Origin: Streptomyces silvae
GTDB taxonomy: Bacteria; Actinomycetota; Actinomycetes; Streptomycetales; Streptomycetaceae
NCBI RefSeq assembly: GCF_016745505.1
Contig: NZ_JAERUC010000080.1
Coordinates: 1-64,000, forward strand
Length of the DNA stretch: 64,000 nt
Direction of reading: 5' to 3'
Below, in pieces: positions 17,184 through 26,755 of the stretch. The notes beneath the pieces were generated by a model. It did not search any database and was not told the DNA's origin. It saw only the letters and a list, made by a program, of their open reading frames with translations. Position 1 is the first letter of the stretch. Each line of letters begins with the position of its first letter. The translations under genes and the position numbers were made by a program.

Positions 17184-17663
17184 TCAGCCGTTCTCAGTGG
17201 CGTCGTTCACTCCGCTGCCGTGGAACTCGGCGAGTGCGCGGAGGGTGCGGGCGTCGCTGACGGCCCGTGCCCTGGCGATTCCGGGCTGGATGCCGAGCGC
17301 GGGCATGCTGGTGCCGTCGCTGAGATCGAGGAACACCCAGGGGTCTCCGGCGCGCAGATTGACGCGGAGGATCTCCGCCCAGGCGAGTCGTCGGGTACGG
17401 GTGATGTTGACGACCGTGACCCCCGTCTCGTCGGCGGTGACGTGGGGCCTGCTGAGCAGGGCGAGGACGGCGAGGAAGAGCAGGGCGACGAAGACGAAGC
17501 TGGTCCGCTCCCCCGCGCTGAGGTTCTCCAGGACCAGGGCGATCGTGGTGATGACGACGAACATCGCCGCCCCGACGGCCAGCAGGACCACCCGGGTGAG
17601 GGTGGGCCTGAAGGTGGCCGGGAGAGCGGGGAGTCCGGGCGGCCTGGGCGCGGGGTCGGACAT
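17184..17663 (-). CDS. PH domain-containing membrane protein
   Basis: A 159-residue protein with two N-terminal transmembrane helices (VVLLAVGAAMFVVITTIALV and FVFVALLFLAVLALL) followed by a cytoplasmic bacterial PH domain (residues 75-145, RRLAWAEILRVNLRAGDPWVFLDLSDG). Small proteins of this type are frequent upstream of the his-rib block in Streptomyces. The function is unknown. It lies 41 bases downstream of hisG on the same strand and may share its transcript. Confidence 0.8.
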   Translation of the reverse strand: MSDPAPRPPGLPALPATFRPTLTRVVLLAVGAAMFVVITTIALVLENLSAGERTSFVFVALLFLAVLALLSRPHVTADETGVTVVNITRTRRLAWAEILRVNLRAGDPWVFLDLSDGTSMPALGIQPGIARARAVSDARTLRALAEFHGSGVNDATENG

Positions 17664-17704
17664 GGTGGCGCAGTCGTCCTTCGGTGTGCGGTGGGGTCCG
17701 GCCG

Positions 17705-18553
17705 TCAGAGGCGGCAGGCGTGGATGGCCGTCGTGAGGATGGCGCGGGCACCCAGCTCGTACAGGTCGTCCATGATCCGCTGGGCCTCCTTGGAGGCGAC
17801 CATGGAGCGGACGGCGACCCAGCCCTCGTGGTGCAGCGGGGAGATCGTCGGCGACTCCAGGCCCGGGGTGAGGGCGACGGCGCGCTCCAGGTGCTCGACC
17901 CGGCAGTCGTAGTCCATCATCACGTACGAACGGGCGACCAGGACGCCCTGGAGGCGGCGCAGGAACTGCTGCACCTTGGGGTCCTCGGCGTCGGCGCCCG
18001 TGCGGCGGATCACGACGGCTTCCGACGTCATGATCGGCTCGCCGATGACCTCCAGGCCCGCGTTGCGCAGGCTGGTGCCGGTCTCGACGACATCGGCGAT
18101 GATCTGCGCGACGCCGAGCTCGATGGCCGTCTCCACGGCACCGTCGAGGTGGACGACGGAGGCGTCGACGCCCTCCTCGGCGAGGTGCTTCGCCACGATG
18201 CCCTCGTAGGACGTGGCGATCGTCATGCCGTCGAAGTCCTTGGGGCCGGTGGCCGTGCCGGGCTTGGTGGCGTAACGGAAGGTCGAGCGCGCGAAGCCGA
18301 GCTGGAGGATCTCCTCGGCCTCGGCCCCGGAGTCCAGCAGCAGATCGCGGCCGGTGATGCCGATGTCCAGCCGGCCGGAGCTGACGTAGATCGCGATGTC
18401 GCGCGGCCGCAGGTAGAAGAACTCCACCTCGTTGGTCGGGTCGACCAGGACGAGTTCCTTCGACTCCTTGCGCTGCCGGTAGCCCGCCTCATGGAGCATC
18501 GCCATCGCAGGCCCGGAGATTGCACCCTTGTTGGGGACGGCGATGCGCAGCAT
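17705..18553 (-). CDS. hisG: ATP phosphoribosyltransferase, long form
   Basis: A 282-residue HisG that joins ATP and PRPP in the first, committed step of histidine synthesis. The N-terminal phosphoribosyltransferase domain starts MLRIAVPNKGAISGPA and includes the PRPP-binding region EVIGEPIMTSEAVVIRR. The C-terminal ACT-like regulatory domain that binds histidine begins near residue 210. The length matches the long, self-regulated form. It ends the rib-his operon, 51 bases after hisE. Confidence 0.95.
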   Translation of the reverse strand: MLRIAVPNKGAISGPAMAMLHEAGYRQRKESKELVLVDPTNEVEFFYLRPRDIAIYVSSGRLDIGITGRDLLLDSGAEAEEILQLGFARSTFRYATKPGTATGPKDFDGMTIATSYEGIVAKHLAEEGVDASVVHLDGAVETAIELGVAQIIADVVETGTSLRNAGLEVIGEPIMTSEAVVIRRTGADAEDPKVQQFLRRLQGVLVARSYVMMDYDCRVEHLERAVALTPGLESPTISPLHHEGWVAVRSMVASKEAQRIMDDLYELGARAILTTAIHACRL

Positions 18554-18604
18554 GAGGTCAGGTTTCCTTTGTGCGGAGGGAGTTCCGGGACGTGCGGGGG
18601 TGGC

Positions 18605-18877
18605 TCAGAGGTGGGCGTAGACGTCGTCGAGGGAGATCCCGCGGGCGACCATCATCACCTGGACGTGGTAGAGCAGCTGCGAGATCTCCTCGGCGGCGGC
18701 TTCCTTGCCCTCGTACTCGGCGGCCATCCAGACTTCGGCGGCCTCCTCGACGACCTTCTTGCCGATGGCATGCACGCCCTTGTCCACCAGCTCGGCGGTG
18801 CGGGAGGTGGAGGGGTCGCCGTCGGCGGCCTTGAGCTGGAGCTCGGCGAAGAGCTCTTCGAAGGTTTTGTTGGCCAT
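18605..18877 (-). CDS. hisE: Phosphoribosyl-ATP diphosphatase
   Basis: A 90-residue MazG-like pyrophosphatase that removes diphosphate from phosphoribosyl-ATP, the second step of histidine synthesis. The conserved [15 protein letters not shown] and [18 protein letters not shown] helices carry the metal-binding acidic residues. It is a separate gene rather than a HisIE fusion, as is usual in actinomycetes. It stands between ribH and hisG on one transcript. Confidence 0.94.
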   Translation of the reverse strand: MANKTFEELFAELQLKAADGDPSTSRTAELVDKGVHAIGKKVVEEAAEVWMAAEYEGKEAAAEEISQLLYHVQVMMVARGISLDDVYAHL

Positions 18878-18912
18878 GATGGTCCTTAGAATACGGGGTG
18901 CCGGAGGGCTGC

Positions 18913-19398
18913 TCAGCGCCAGGGTTCGCTGACGGTGCGCAGGGTGGCGGCGGTCGCCACGGCCGCGGTGACCGCTTCGTGCCCCTTGTCCTCGTTGGAG
19001 CCTTCGAGCCCGGCCCGGTCCAGGGCCTGCGCCTCGTCGTCACAGGTGAGCACGCCGAATCCGACGGGGACGCCGGTATCGACCGTGACCTGGGTGAGGC
19101 CGTTGGTCACGCCCTGGGACACGTATTCGAAGTGCGGGGTGCCGCCGCGGATGATCACCCCGAGGGCCACGATCGCGTCGTAGCCGCGGCCGGCGAGCAC
19201 CTTGGCCACCACCGGGAGCTCGAAGCTGCCGGGGACCCGCAGCAATGTCGGCTCGTCGATGCCCAGGTCGTGCAGGGCGCGCAGGGCCCCGTCGACGAGC
19301 CCGTCCATGACCTTCTCGTGCCACTGGGCCGCGATCACCGCCACCCGCAGGTCTCCGCAGTTGCGTACGGACAGTTCGGGTGCGCCCTTGCCGCTCAT
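18913..19398 (-). CDS. ribH: 6,7-dimethyl-8-ribityllumazine synthase
   Basis: A 161-residue lumazine synthase, beta subunit, which condenses 5-amino-6-ribitylamino-uracil with 3,4-dihydroxy-2-butanone 4-phosphate. Landmarks are [11 protein letters not shown] (substrate loop), [14 protein letters not shown] with the catalytic His, and [12 protein letters not shown] near the end. The ATG at 19398 gives the normal length; upstream extension crosses a CA-repeat tract (CACACACACGCACACGCGA type) with no coding look. It is the fifth rib gene of the operon. Confidence 0.95.
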   Translation of the reverse strand: MSGKGAPELSVRNCGDLRVAVIAAQWHEKVMDGLVDGALRALHDLGIDEPTLLRVPGSFELPVVAKVLAGRGYDAIVALGVIIRGGTPHFEYVSQGVTNGLTQVTVDTGVPVGFGVLTCDDEAQALDRAGLEGSNEDKGHEAVTAAVATAATLRTVSEPWR

Positions 19399-19435
19399 GT
19401 CTCTCCTGTGTGTTCGCGTGTGCGTGTGTGCGTGG

Positions 19436-20722
19436 TTACTGGTTGCCGCAGGCGGACGCCGTGGCGTCGAGCCAGGGCAGGTCGTGTCCCATCCGGTCCC
19501 GCTTGGTGCGCAGGTACCGCAGGTTGTGCTCGCCGGCCTGGACGGGCATGGGTTCACGCCCGGTGACGTCGAGCCCGTGCCGTACGAGCGCGGCGGTCTT
19601 GTCCGGGTTGTTGGTCATCAGACGGAGGGTCTGCACGCCGAGGTCGCTCAGGATCTGGGCACCGGCCGCGTAGTCCCGGGCGTCGGCGGGCAGCCCGAGT
19701 TCGAGGTTGGCGTCCAGGGTGTCGGAGCCGCGCTCCTGGAGTTCGTACGCGCGCAGCTTGGACAGCAGGCCGATGCCCCGGCCCTCGTGGCCGCGCAGAT
19801 AGACGACGACCCCGCGGCCCTCGGCCGTGATGCGCTCCATGGAGGTGTGCAGCTGGGGCCCGCAGTCGCAGCGCTGGGACTGGAAGATGTCACCGGTGAG
19901 GCATTCGGAGTGGACCCGGACGAGGACGTCCTGGCCGTCACCGATGTCGCCGTGGACGAGGGCGACGTGCTCGACGCCGTCGACGAGCGAGCGGTAGCCG
20001 TACGCGGTGAACGGGCCGAAGCTGGTGGGCAGCCGGACCTCGGCCTCGCGGCGCACGGTGGGCTCGGCGCTGCGGCGGTAGGCGATCAGGTCCTCGATGG
20101 AGATGATCGTGAGGCCGTGCTTGCGGGCGAACGGGACGAGCTCGGGCAGCCGCAGCATCACCCCGTCCTCGCCGGCGATCTCCACGATGGCGCCGGCGGG
20201 ACGCAGCCCGGCGAGCCTGGCCAGGTCGACGGCCGCCTCGGTGTGGCCGTTGCGGACGAGGACACCGCCGGAGCGGGCGCGGAGCGGGAAGACGTGGCCG
20301 GGGCGCACGAAGTCGCCGGGCTCCGCGTGGCCGCCCGCCAGCATCCGGAGCGTGGTGGCGCGGTCGGCGGCGGAGATCCCGGTGGTCACCCCGTGGGCCG
20401 CGGAGGCGTCGACGGAGACGGTGAAGGCCGTCTTCATGGACTCGGTGTTGTGCGCGACCATCTGCGGGAGTTCGAGGCGGTCGAGCTCGTCGGTCTCCAT
20501 GGGCGCGCAGATCAGACCGCGGCACTCGCTCATCATGAACGCGACGATCTCGGGGGTCGCCTTCTCCGCGGCGATGACGAGGTCGCCCTCGTTCTCCCGG
20601 TCCTCGTCGTCGACGACCACGACGGGCCGTCCGGCGGCGATGTCGCGGATGGCCTGTTCGACGGGGTCGAGCGAGAGGTCCTCGAGGGTGCGGTCGTGCA
20701 ACCAGGTGGGCTGGGCAGTCAT
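19436..20722 (-). CDS. ribBA: Bifunctional DHBP synthase / GTP cyclohydrolase II
   Basis: A 428-residue fusion supplying both precursors of riboflavin. The N-terminal RibB half has [12 protein letters not shown] and the metal-binding [12 protein letters not shown] motif. The C-terminal RibA half has the substrate motif [13 protein letters not shown], the three zinc cysteines in FQSQRCDCG, and GHEGRGIGL. Its ATG overlaps the ribM stop by four bases. Such fusions are usual in actinomycetes. Confidence 0.95.
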   Translation of the reverse strand: MTAQPTWLHDRTLEDLSLDPVEQAIRDIAAGRPVVVVDDEDRENEGDLVIAAEKATPEIVAFMMSECRGLICAPMETDELDRLELPQMVAHNTESMKTAFTVSVDASAAHGVTTGISAADRATTLRMLAGGHAEPGDFVRPGHVFPLRARSGGVLVRNGHTEAAVDLARLAGLRPAGAIVEIAGEDGVMLRLPELVPFARKHGLTIISIEDLIAYRRSAEPTVRREAEVRLPTSFGPFTAYGYRSLVDGVEHVALVHGDIGDGQDVLVRVHSECLTGDIFQSQRCDCGPQLHTSMERITAEGRGVVVYLRGHEGRGIGLLSKLRAYELQERGSDTLDANLELGLPADARDYAAGAQILSDLGVQTLRLMTNNPDKTAALVRHGLDVTGREPMPVQAGEHNLRYLRTKRDRMGHDLPWLDATASACGNQ

Positions 20723-21363
20723 GCCGTGGCTCCTTCCAGAGCGGGTGTCCGCGTACGCAGCCACCAGTCGCGCATGCCCCACAGGACGAGGGCGCCGTAG
20801 ACGACGTAGATGAGACCGGAGAAGGCGAGTCCGCTGTGGAAGTTGAGCGGTACGCCGACGAGGTCGACGAGCAGCCAGGCGAACCAGAACTCGACCATGC
20901 CGCGGGCCTGGGCCAGCATCGCGACGAGCGTGCCGGCGAAGATGTACGCGTCCGCCCACGGGCTCCAGGAGAGCGAGGGGAAGGCGGTGAAGAGCCCGCC
21001 GACCGCGAGGGTGCCGACGACGGCGCCGCCCAGCAGGTACCCGCGCTCGCGCCAGGTGGCGAAGCGTACGGCGATGGAGCCGTCCTGGGCCTGCTGCCTG
21101 CCGCGCGTCCACTGCTGCCAGCCCCAGACGGCGACGGCGATGACGATCAGCTGCTTGCCGACGCTGCCCGCCTGCTGGACGGAGACGTTCGCGGCGACCA
21201 GGACGACGCCGGACAGGAGCTGGGCGGGCCAGGTCCAGACCGAGCGGAGCCAGCCGAGGGCGAGGGCTATCAGGCCGATCGTGTTTCCGAGCATGTCCGA
21301 CCAGATGATGTGCTGCCCGAAGGCGGTGAACGCCTCCGAGTTCAGCCAGTCCAGGGTGCTCAT
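20719..21363 (-). CDS. ribM: Riboflavin transporter, PnuC family
   Basis: A 214-residue protein with seven predicted helices of the PnuC fold. Actinobacterial PnuC-like proteins sited in a riboflavin operon are riboflavin facilitators (RibM), studied in S. davaonensis and Corynebacterium; the position between ribE and ribBA, with four-base overlaps on both sides, makes this assignment much likelier than nicotinamide riboside transport. It sits in the cytoplasmic membrane and is covered by the FMN riboswitch upstream of ribD. Confidence 0.85.
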   Translation of the reverse strand: MSTLDWLNSEAFTAFGQHIIWSDMLGNTIGLIALALGWLRSVWTWPAQLLSGVVLVAANVSVQQAGSVGKQLIVIAVAVWGWQQWTRGRQQAQDGSIAVRFATWRERGYLLGGAVVGTLAVGGLFTAFPSLSWSPWADAYIFAGTLVAMLAQARGMVEFWFAWLLVDLVGVPLNFHSGLAFSGLIYVVYGALVLWGMRDWWLRTRTPALEGATA

Positions 21364-21980
21364 GCGACCGGCTCCCCCGAGTGCGGCGCGACGCCGTGGC
21401 CGAGCAGCCGTTCGACGTACTTCGCGAGGACGTCCACCTCGAGGTTGACCGGGTCGCCGGGCTCCTTGATGCCGAGCGTGGTCAGCGCGAGGGTGGTGGG
21501 GATGAGGCTGATGGTGAAGTGGTCGGAGGCCGCGTCGACGACGGTCAGGCTCACTCCGTCGACCGTGATCGAGCCCTTCTCCACGACGTAACGGGCCAGC
21601 CCGTCGGGGAGGGAGATCTTGACGATCTCCCAGTTCTCGGAGACCCGGCGCTCGACGATGCGGCCCGTGCCGTCGACGTGCCCCTGGACGATGTGCCCGC
21701 CGAGGCGGCCGCCGAGCGCCATGGGGCGCTCCAGGTTGACCCGGGAGCCGGCGGCCAGCGCGCCGAGGCTGGAGCGGTCCAGCGTCTCGGCCATGACGTC
21801 GGCGGTGAACTCGTCGTCCCCGAGGTCCACGACGGTGAGGCAGACGCCGTTGACGGCGATGGAGTCGCCGTGTTTGGTGCCCTCGGTCACGACGGGGCCG
21901 CGCAGTCGGAAGCGGGAGGCGTCGTCGAGCTTCTCGACGGCGGTGACCTCACCCAGTTCTTCGACAATTCCGGTGAACAC
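21360..21980 (-). CDS. ribE: Riboflavin synthase, alpha subunit
   Basis: A 206-residue enzyme that dismutates two lumazine molecules to riboflavin. It has two tandem lumazine-binding barrels: residues 1-97 starting [12 protein letters not shown], and residues 98-195 starting [11 protein letters not shown]. The start immediately abuts the ribD stop, and the stop overlaps ribM, so translation is coupled across the operon. Confidence 0.93.
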   Translation of the reverse strand: MFTGIVEELGEVTAVEKLDDASRFRLRGPVVTEGTKHGDSIAVNGVCLTVVDLGDDEFTADVMAETLDRSSLGALAAGSRVNLERPMALGGRLGGHIVQGHVDGTGRIVERRVSENWEIVKISLPDGLARYVVEKGSITVDGVSLTVVDAASDHFTISLIPTTLALTTLGIKEPGDPVNLEVDVLAKYVERLLGHGVAPHSGEPVA

Positions 21981-23081
21981 TCAGTTTCCCTTCCGAGCAG
22001 GAACGGGGACGGCGGTGATGCGCAGATCGGGGCCGATACGGACGGTCTCGGTCACATCGAGGCGCAACGCCTGGGAGATGGTGGAGATTCCGGCGTCGGC
22101 GAGGGCTGCGGGGCCCGCGCCGAGGAGGACCGGGGCGAGATAGCCGACGACGGTGTCGACCGCTCCCGCGGCGACGAAGGCCCCGGCCAGGGTCGGCCCG
22201 CCTTCGAGGAGTACGGAACGGACGCCCCGGGTGTGGAGGGCGGCGAGCAGCGCGCCGATGTCCAGGCCGGGCCCGGTGGCGGCGCGCGGCAGGCGCAGCA
22301 CGGCGTCCTCGGGGAGGTGTCCGGCCTCGGCGTCGTCGGCGACCGCGATCAGGGTGGGCGCGGACCCGTCGAGGACCCGGGCCCCGGGCCGGACGGCGGT
22401 GGCGCCGGTGTCGACGACCACCCGGAGGGGCTGCACGGCACCCTCGACGCCCCGCACGCCCAGCTGGGGGTCGTCGGTACGGGCGGTGCCGGAGCCGACC
22501 ACCACGGCGTCGGCCTCGGCGCGCAGCCGGTGGACGTCGGCGCGGGCCTCGGGCGAGGTGATCCAGCGGCTGGTCGCGTCGGCGGCGGCGATCCGGCCGT
22601 CCAGGGTCGCGGCGTACTTCCACAGGACGTACGGACGGCCGAGGCGGACCGAGGTGAGCCAGGCGGTGTTGCCGGCCTCCGCCTCGTCGGCGAGGAGGCC
22701 CTGCTCCACCTGGACGCCGGCGGCGCGCAGGGTGTCGGCACCGCCGGTGGCCTGCGGGTTCGGGTCGCTCACCGCGTACACGACACGCCGGACGCCGGCC
22801 TCGACGAGTGCCTGGGCACAGGGTCCGGTGCGTCCGGTGTGGTTACAGGGTTCGAGGGTGACGAGGGCGGTGCCGCCCCGGGCCCGCTCGCCGGCCGCGC
22901 GGAGGGCGTGGATCTCGGCGTGCGGCCCGCCGGCGCGCTGGTGGAAGCCTTCGCCGGCCTGTTCCCCGGCGGCGTCGAGGATGACGCATCCGACGACCGG
23001 ATTCGGGCTGGTGGCGCCGAGTCCGCGGGCTGCGAGCGTGATCGCCCGCCGCATGGCGGTTCTTTCGGCTGCGGTGGCCAC
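21981..23081 (-). CDS. ribD: Bifunctional deaminase/reductase RibD
   Basis: A 366-residue protein: an N-terminal cytidine-deaminase-like domain with zinc ligands in HAEIHAL and LEPCNHTGRTGPC (residues about 46-80), and a C-terminal reductase domain that uses NADPH. It carries out the second and third steps of riboflavin synthesis. The GTG at 23081 is preferred because AGGAGG lies just upstream; longer in-frame extension enters the riboswitch leader. It is the first gene of the operon under the FMN riboswitch. Confidence 0.93.
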   Translation of the reverse strand: MATAAERTAMRRAITLAARGLGATSPNPVVGCVILDAAGEQAGEGFHQRAGGPHAEIHALRAAGERARGGTALVTLEPCNHTGRTGPCAQALVEAGVRRVVYAVSDPNPQATGGADTLRAAGVQVEQGLLADEAEAGNTAWLTSVRLGRPYVLWKYAATLDGRIAAADATSRWITSPEARADVHRLRAEADAVVVGSGTARTDDPQLGVRGVEGAVQPLRVVVDTGATAVRPGARVLDGSAPTLIAVADDAEAGHLPEDAVLRLPRAATGPGLDIGALLAALHTRGVRSVLLEGGPTLAGAFVAAGAVDTVVGYLAPVLLGAGPAALADAGISTISQALRLDVTETVRIGPDLRITAVPVPARKGN

Positions 23082-23177
23082 CGGGTCCTCCTGCCTCTTC
23101 GGGCACGGACTCCGGGGCCTGTCGATGACGACAGATGAAGCGGACCGCAACAGGGGAACGCCGGAAATCGGCTGCAC

Positions 23178-23215
23178 GGACGTGGCACTCCGGAGCATCC
23201 CGGAAACCCACGTCC
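23178..23215 (-). promoter_or_regulatory. Hairpin in the RFN leader (candidate expression platform)
   Basis: Between the FMN riboswitch and ribD the RNA can form a perfect 8-bp stem (GGACGTGG...CCACGTCC) enclosing a CCGG-rich second stem. It is the likely terminator or antiterminator partner through which FMN controls the operon. Inferred from position and symmetry. Confidence 0.5.
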
Positions 23216-23247
23216 GCCGACGGCGGCGTACCTGTGACAACCCGCCG

Positions 23248-23374
23248 CGCACTGCCTCCCATCCGGACTTTCACCGTCGGTCCAGGAATCTCACCTGGTC
23301 AACCGGCCGCTGGATGCGGACGGGTCGCGGACTATAACCGCCGGTTCGGAATTACACCGACCCCGGAGTGCGCT
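23248..23374 (-). promoter_or_regulatory. FMN riboswitch (RFN element)
   Basis: Read on the minus strand, the region carries the RFN core in order: GGTGTAATTCCGAACC, GGCGGTTATAGTCCGCGACCC, GGTTGACCAGGTGAGATTCC and GGACCGACGGTGAAAGTCCGG followed by GATGGGAGGCAG. These are the conserved segments of the FMN aptamer. FMN binding should switch off the rib operon. It lies 167 bases upstream of ribD. Confidence 0.97.
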
Positions 23375-23532
23375 GCTGCTGGTACACGGTCATTGTGCCA
23401 CGGCGGTCAACGGTCCATCCGGGTGACTTCTGTGGGACGGGTCACAGAGCGTGGGTGCGGCAGGGCGAACGGTCACCAGGTCCAGGCCTGACGGCTCCCT
23501 CGCGGGGCGCGGGGGCGCTCCGTACGGGTGGC

Positions 23533-23733
23533 TCAGTTCGCGGCCAGCCCCAGGAATCCCGCCCATGCCCGGACGCCGACGGTCAGCATGGGGCCGTCCG
23601 GCTGCTTCGAGTCCCGGATGTACACATGCCTGGCCACGGAGGCGACCTCGATGCACTCGCCGCCCTCGGCCCCGCTGTAGCTGCTCTTGAACCAAACCAG
23701 CTCCTGGGCGACAGGAGCATCGGTGGTCTTCAT
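23533..23733 (-). CDS. DUF397 domain protein
   Basis: A 66-residue protein with the DUF397 landmarks WFKSSYSGAEGGECIEVA and VRDSK-like IRDSKQPDGPMLTV. Such proteins are abundant in Streptomyces and are almost always coupled with an XRE regulator, as here: its ATG overlaps the regulator's stop by four bases. Pairs of this type (Scr1-like) behave as regulator/antitoxin-like partners in development; the DUF397 role is not clear. Confidence 0.88.
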   Translation of the reverse strand: MKTTDAPVAQELVWFKSSYSGAEGGECIEVASVARHVYIRDSKQPDGPMLTVGVRAWAGFLGLAAN

Positions 23734-24575
23734 AGCTCTCCCAGCAACTTCTCGATGAACACCAGAGACTCCTGTGGAGTCAGAGCCTGCGAACGGATGA
23801 TCCCATAGCGCGCCGCCACGGAGCGCACCTCGTCGCGATCGGTCAACAGGATGCTGCGCCCCTGCACCTCCAAGTACGCGAGCTGCTCGCCGCTCCTTCG
23901 CGTGATCAAGGTGAACGGCCCATCCAGTCCGGCATAGTCCTCGCGAACCGTCGGCATGACCTGGATCTCGACGCTTCGCTGACGCCCCACAAGCAGAATC
24001 TGCTCCAGCACGCCCCGCAGCACCGCCCTCCCACCGAACGGCCTCCGCAGTACAGCTTCCTCGATCACGAAGCTCGTCAGGGGAGCAGGCCAACGGTTGA
24101 ATACCTCCTGCCGCGCAATGCGAGACAACACGCGTTGCTCGATGGTGTCTTGATCAAGCAGCGGCCGACGCATCGCAAGGAGGGCACGGGTGTACTCCTC
24201 GGTTTGCAGAAGTCCAGGTACCGCGCTCACCGCGTAGAGGAAGAGTTCCAGCGCCTCAGCCTCCAGCCGCGCGGCGTCCCGGAAGAACGCCGGGTACTGC
24301 GACCGCGCCAGCTCCTCCTTCAGGGCCATCAGCAGCCCACCGGCCTCCAGCAACCGGTCCGCCTTGTCGACGAACTCCGGCTGCGGAATGCGCCGCCCCT
24401 GCTCGAAGGAGGCCACCGACTGTGCCGCGTACCCCAGCCTCTTCCCGAACTCCGACCGGTCCAGCCCCGCCCGCACCCGCAGCAGCTTCAACTGGCGCCC
24501 GAAGGCGACCGCCACGCCGTTCTCCGACTTGCCCTCAGGCTGCGTTCCCGGCGAGGCCACCGCCCCCGCATCCAT
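23730..24575 (-). CDS. Scr1-type XRE transcriptional regulator
   Basis: A regulator of about 281 residues. An N-terminal XRE helix-turn-helix (GRQLKLLRVRAGLDRSEF then GYAAQSVASFEQGRR) is followed by the DUF5753 ligand-like domain (PGLLQTEEYTRALL; VLRRPFGG). It is the regulator half of a regulator/DUF397 pair. The start is uncertain: ATG 24575 has GAGG six bases upstream, but the frame stays open to 24851 with further ATGs at 24596 and 24614, and the N-terminus may be longer. Confidence 0.82.
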   Translation of the reverse strand: MDAGAVASPGTQPEGKSENGVAVAFGRQLKLLRVRAGLDRSEFGKRLGYAAQSVASFEQGRRIPQPEFVDKADRLLEAGGLLMALKEELARSQYPAFFRDAARLEAEALELFLYAVSAVPGLLQTEEYTRALLAMRRPLLDQDTIEQRVLSRIARQEVFNRWPAPLTSFVIEEAVLRRPFGGRAVLRGVLEQILLVGRQRSVEIQVMPTVREDYAGLDGPFTLITRRSGEQLAYLEVQGRSILLTDRDEVRSVAARYGIIRSQALTPQESLVFIEKLLGEL

Positions 24576-24994
24576 GGCCGCCTCGTCCTGCGTCATCGCC
24601 ACCGCCTGTCCCATGTACGTACACGCCTCAGCCCATCGCGTACAACCAGCCTGCGAAGAAAGGGCCTTCGAGGTTCCCGACGGCAGCGCCCGCTCCGGCT
24701 CGTCCCACTCGGGCACCGTAACGACCCGCGTGTTCGCACGCACACCGTTCCCGCCGCGTTCCATCGAAGGAGTGGCCCGACGCTCGACACCCGTGAGCCG
24801 AGCTTCGAGCGCCGGAAACGGGTCGTTCACTCGTTGGGAGGACATGATCACGGGCGCGGGCCCGACGCTTGAGCTTCGGGATTCGGGAGCCGGGATGCGG
24901 ACTTCGAGACCCGAGCGATGTTGTTCACCCGGTAGGTGAAAGAAGGGTTTGGGAAAACCTCCCCACCCTCCCTACCCCGTCACAGCCAGCCGGT
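24576..24994. other. Divergent intergenic region
   Basis: About 420 bases between the Scr1-type regulator and the MarR-like gene. The left part could code for a longer N-terminus of the regulator. The right part (24925-24990) contains a GGTGAAAGAAGGGTTTGGG stretch and CCTCCCTACC-type runs but no clear promoter hexamers. I see no RNA gene. Confidence 0.35.
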
Positions 24995-26098
24995 ATGACT
25001 AAATGTGATCAGCTTGCGGCGCACCGTCACGCCTGCTTACGGTGCCACCGACGAGTCGACCCCGACGCGGTGCGCAAACACCAGGCCGGGGTCTCACCTC
25101 AAGATCGAACGGAAGACGATCTCGTGGCTACCGAGCACCTTAGCTCCGCCCTTCGCGCACCCGCATCCTCGCGCCCGTACGCGAAAGCCCGCCCCGGCTA
25201 CGGCAAGCGCACTGCAACAGGCCAACGCGCGCCCCGGCCGGACGACTTCGCGCTGATGCCGGAGCGCGAACGGCACATCGCCGGATACGTCGACCGGCTC
25301 CCGGACGGCGCGGCCATGGACATCAAGTCGCTCGCCAAGAGCCTCCCGTTGTACGGCCAGATGGCCGTCTCCAGCGCGTTGAAGGCACTCGGAGTGGCCG
25401 GACATCTGCGACGCGTACGGTGCCTGGCCGGCGAAGGCGACCAGGTCCGCTGGGTATCCCGCACCTACTGGTCGCGTACCGCCCGCGACAACGAGTGGTG
25501 GGACACGTTCCTGACCACCCAGGGCAGCCGCCCCACACCGGAAGCGGCACCCGCTCCCCCGAAAGCCGACGCAGAGGCCCCGGCCCCGACACCCCCCGCG
25601 TCCGCACCACACGTCGTGCCCGAGCAGCGCACACAGGCGACGCCCCCGACCGCCTCCTCCCCCGCGTACCTCGCCCTGGCCCAACTCGGCCGCCGGGACA
25701 CGCGCCTGGCACTCTCCGCAGCCGACTGCCGCACCTTGGAGCCCTTGGCTGCCAGCTGGTTCGCACGCGGCGTGGATACCGACTACCTCACCCAGGCGCT
25801 CACCGCAGGCCTCCCCGCGCAGGTCGGCTCCCCCGTGGGCCTCGTACGCCGCCGCCTCACCGACAAACTGCCGCCGCTCGTGGCCAGCGGCCCGACCCCC
25901 ACCACGACGGTCACGCCGAAGCGCCGCCTCCTCGCGGAGTGCACCGAATGCGGCCGCCCCGGCGCTCCCGAAGCACTCCCCGACGGCCTCTGCCGCGCCT
26001 GCCGGGCCACACCGCCGGAGACGCCCGCCACTCCCCCTGCGGAACGCGACGTCCACGCACTGGTGGAAGAGCTGCGCGACCTGACCCGCCTGCCCTGA
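24995..26098 (+). CDS. MarR-like regulator with zinc-finger ends
   Basis: A protein of about 367 residues. A winged-helix-like DNA-binding region lies near residues 90-160 (RERHIAGYVDRLPDGAAMDIKSLAKSLPLYGQ split over helices). Paired cysteines near the N-terminus (CLRC) and near the C-terminus (CTECGR...LCRAC) suggest zinc knuckles, and the middle is Pro/Ala-rich. I recognise the Streptomyces MarR-like family but no target. The start is unsure: ATG 24995 has no good ribosome binding site, and the frame is open back to 24869. Confidence 0.7.
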   Translation: MTKCDQLAAHRHACLRCHRRVDPDAVRKHQAGVSPQDRTEDDLVATEHLSSALRAPASSRPYAKARPGYGKRTATGQRAPRPDDFALMPERERHIAGYVDRLPDGAAMDIKSLAKSLPLYGQMAVSSALKALGVAGHLRRVRCLAGEGDQVRWVSRTYWSRTARDNEWWDTFLTTQGSRPTPEAAPAPPKADAEAPAPTPPASAPHVVPEQRTQATPPTASSPAYLALAQLGRRDTRLALSAADCRTLEPLAASWFARGVDTDYLTQALTAGLPAQVGSPVGLVRRRLTDKLPPLVASGPTPTTTVTPKRRLLAECTECGRPGAPEALPDGLCRACRATPPETPATPPAERDVHALVEELRDLTRLP

Positions 26099-26212
26099 CC
26101 CCGTTCCAGCCTGCCCCTCCCGCGTACAGACCCCTCCGTCTCCACGTACATCCAGGCCGCGACAGCGAGTAACCCCTGGTCACGTTCAGTCATTGCGCGC
26201 CAGTGTGGAGGA

Positions 26213-26707
26213 ATGACCGACAAGCAGCCGCTACTCCCCGTACGACCGACGCGCGCCCCGTACGCTCAATTCACCTGGCACCACTTCACGTTGCGTTTCA
26301 GTTCCACGCCGCGGGGCGCTCGTCTCGCCCGGCGTCTGGCCGGTGAACGTCTCGACGCCTGGGGCATTCCGTACGGGAGTGACGCGCACGATGCGTTGCT
26401 GCTGACCGTCGCCGAGCTCAGCAGCAATGCGGTGCGCCATGGTCACGTGTCCGGCCGGGACTTCCGCCTCCGCCTCTCCGCCGAAGGCACGGCCATCCGC
26501 ATCGAGGTCACCGACACCCGGGGCGAGCGCCTCCCCGCCCCCAACGACTCGGCCTCGCCCGACCAGGAGGGCGGCCGGGGCCTCCTGTTGGTCGCCGCCC
26601 TGGCCGATCGGTGGGGCTGGTATCCCTGCGCGGACGGCCCGGGCAAGACGGTGTGGGCGGTCCTGGACGTGTCCCCCGTCGTCGATGCAGCAGGATCCAG
26701 CCAGTAG
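26213..26707 (+). CDS. ATP-binding protein, anti-sigma-factor kinase type
   Basis: A 164-residue GHKL ATPase of the SpoIIAB/RsbW-like class. The N-box region LSSNAVRHGH and the G1/G2 motifs (VTDTRGE and GGRGLLLVAALADRWG) are clear. Streptomyces has dozens of such small proteins, probably anti-sigma factors or signalling kinases. It lies in a cluster with the Scr1/DUF397 pair and the MarR-like gene; the partner is unknown. Confidence 0.85.
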   Translation: MTDKQPLLPVRPTRAPYAQFTWHHFTLRFSSTPRGARLARRLAGERLDAWGIPYGSDAHDALLLTVAELSSNAVRHGHVSGRDFRLRLSAEGTAIRIEVTDTRGERLPAPNDSASPDQEGGRGLLLVAALADRWGWYPCADGPGKTVWAVLDVSPVVDAAGSSQ

Positions 26708-26755
26708 GCGAAGTCACGTTGCACTCGAAAATCCGTGCGTGTGATGATCCTTCGC

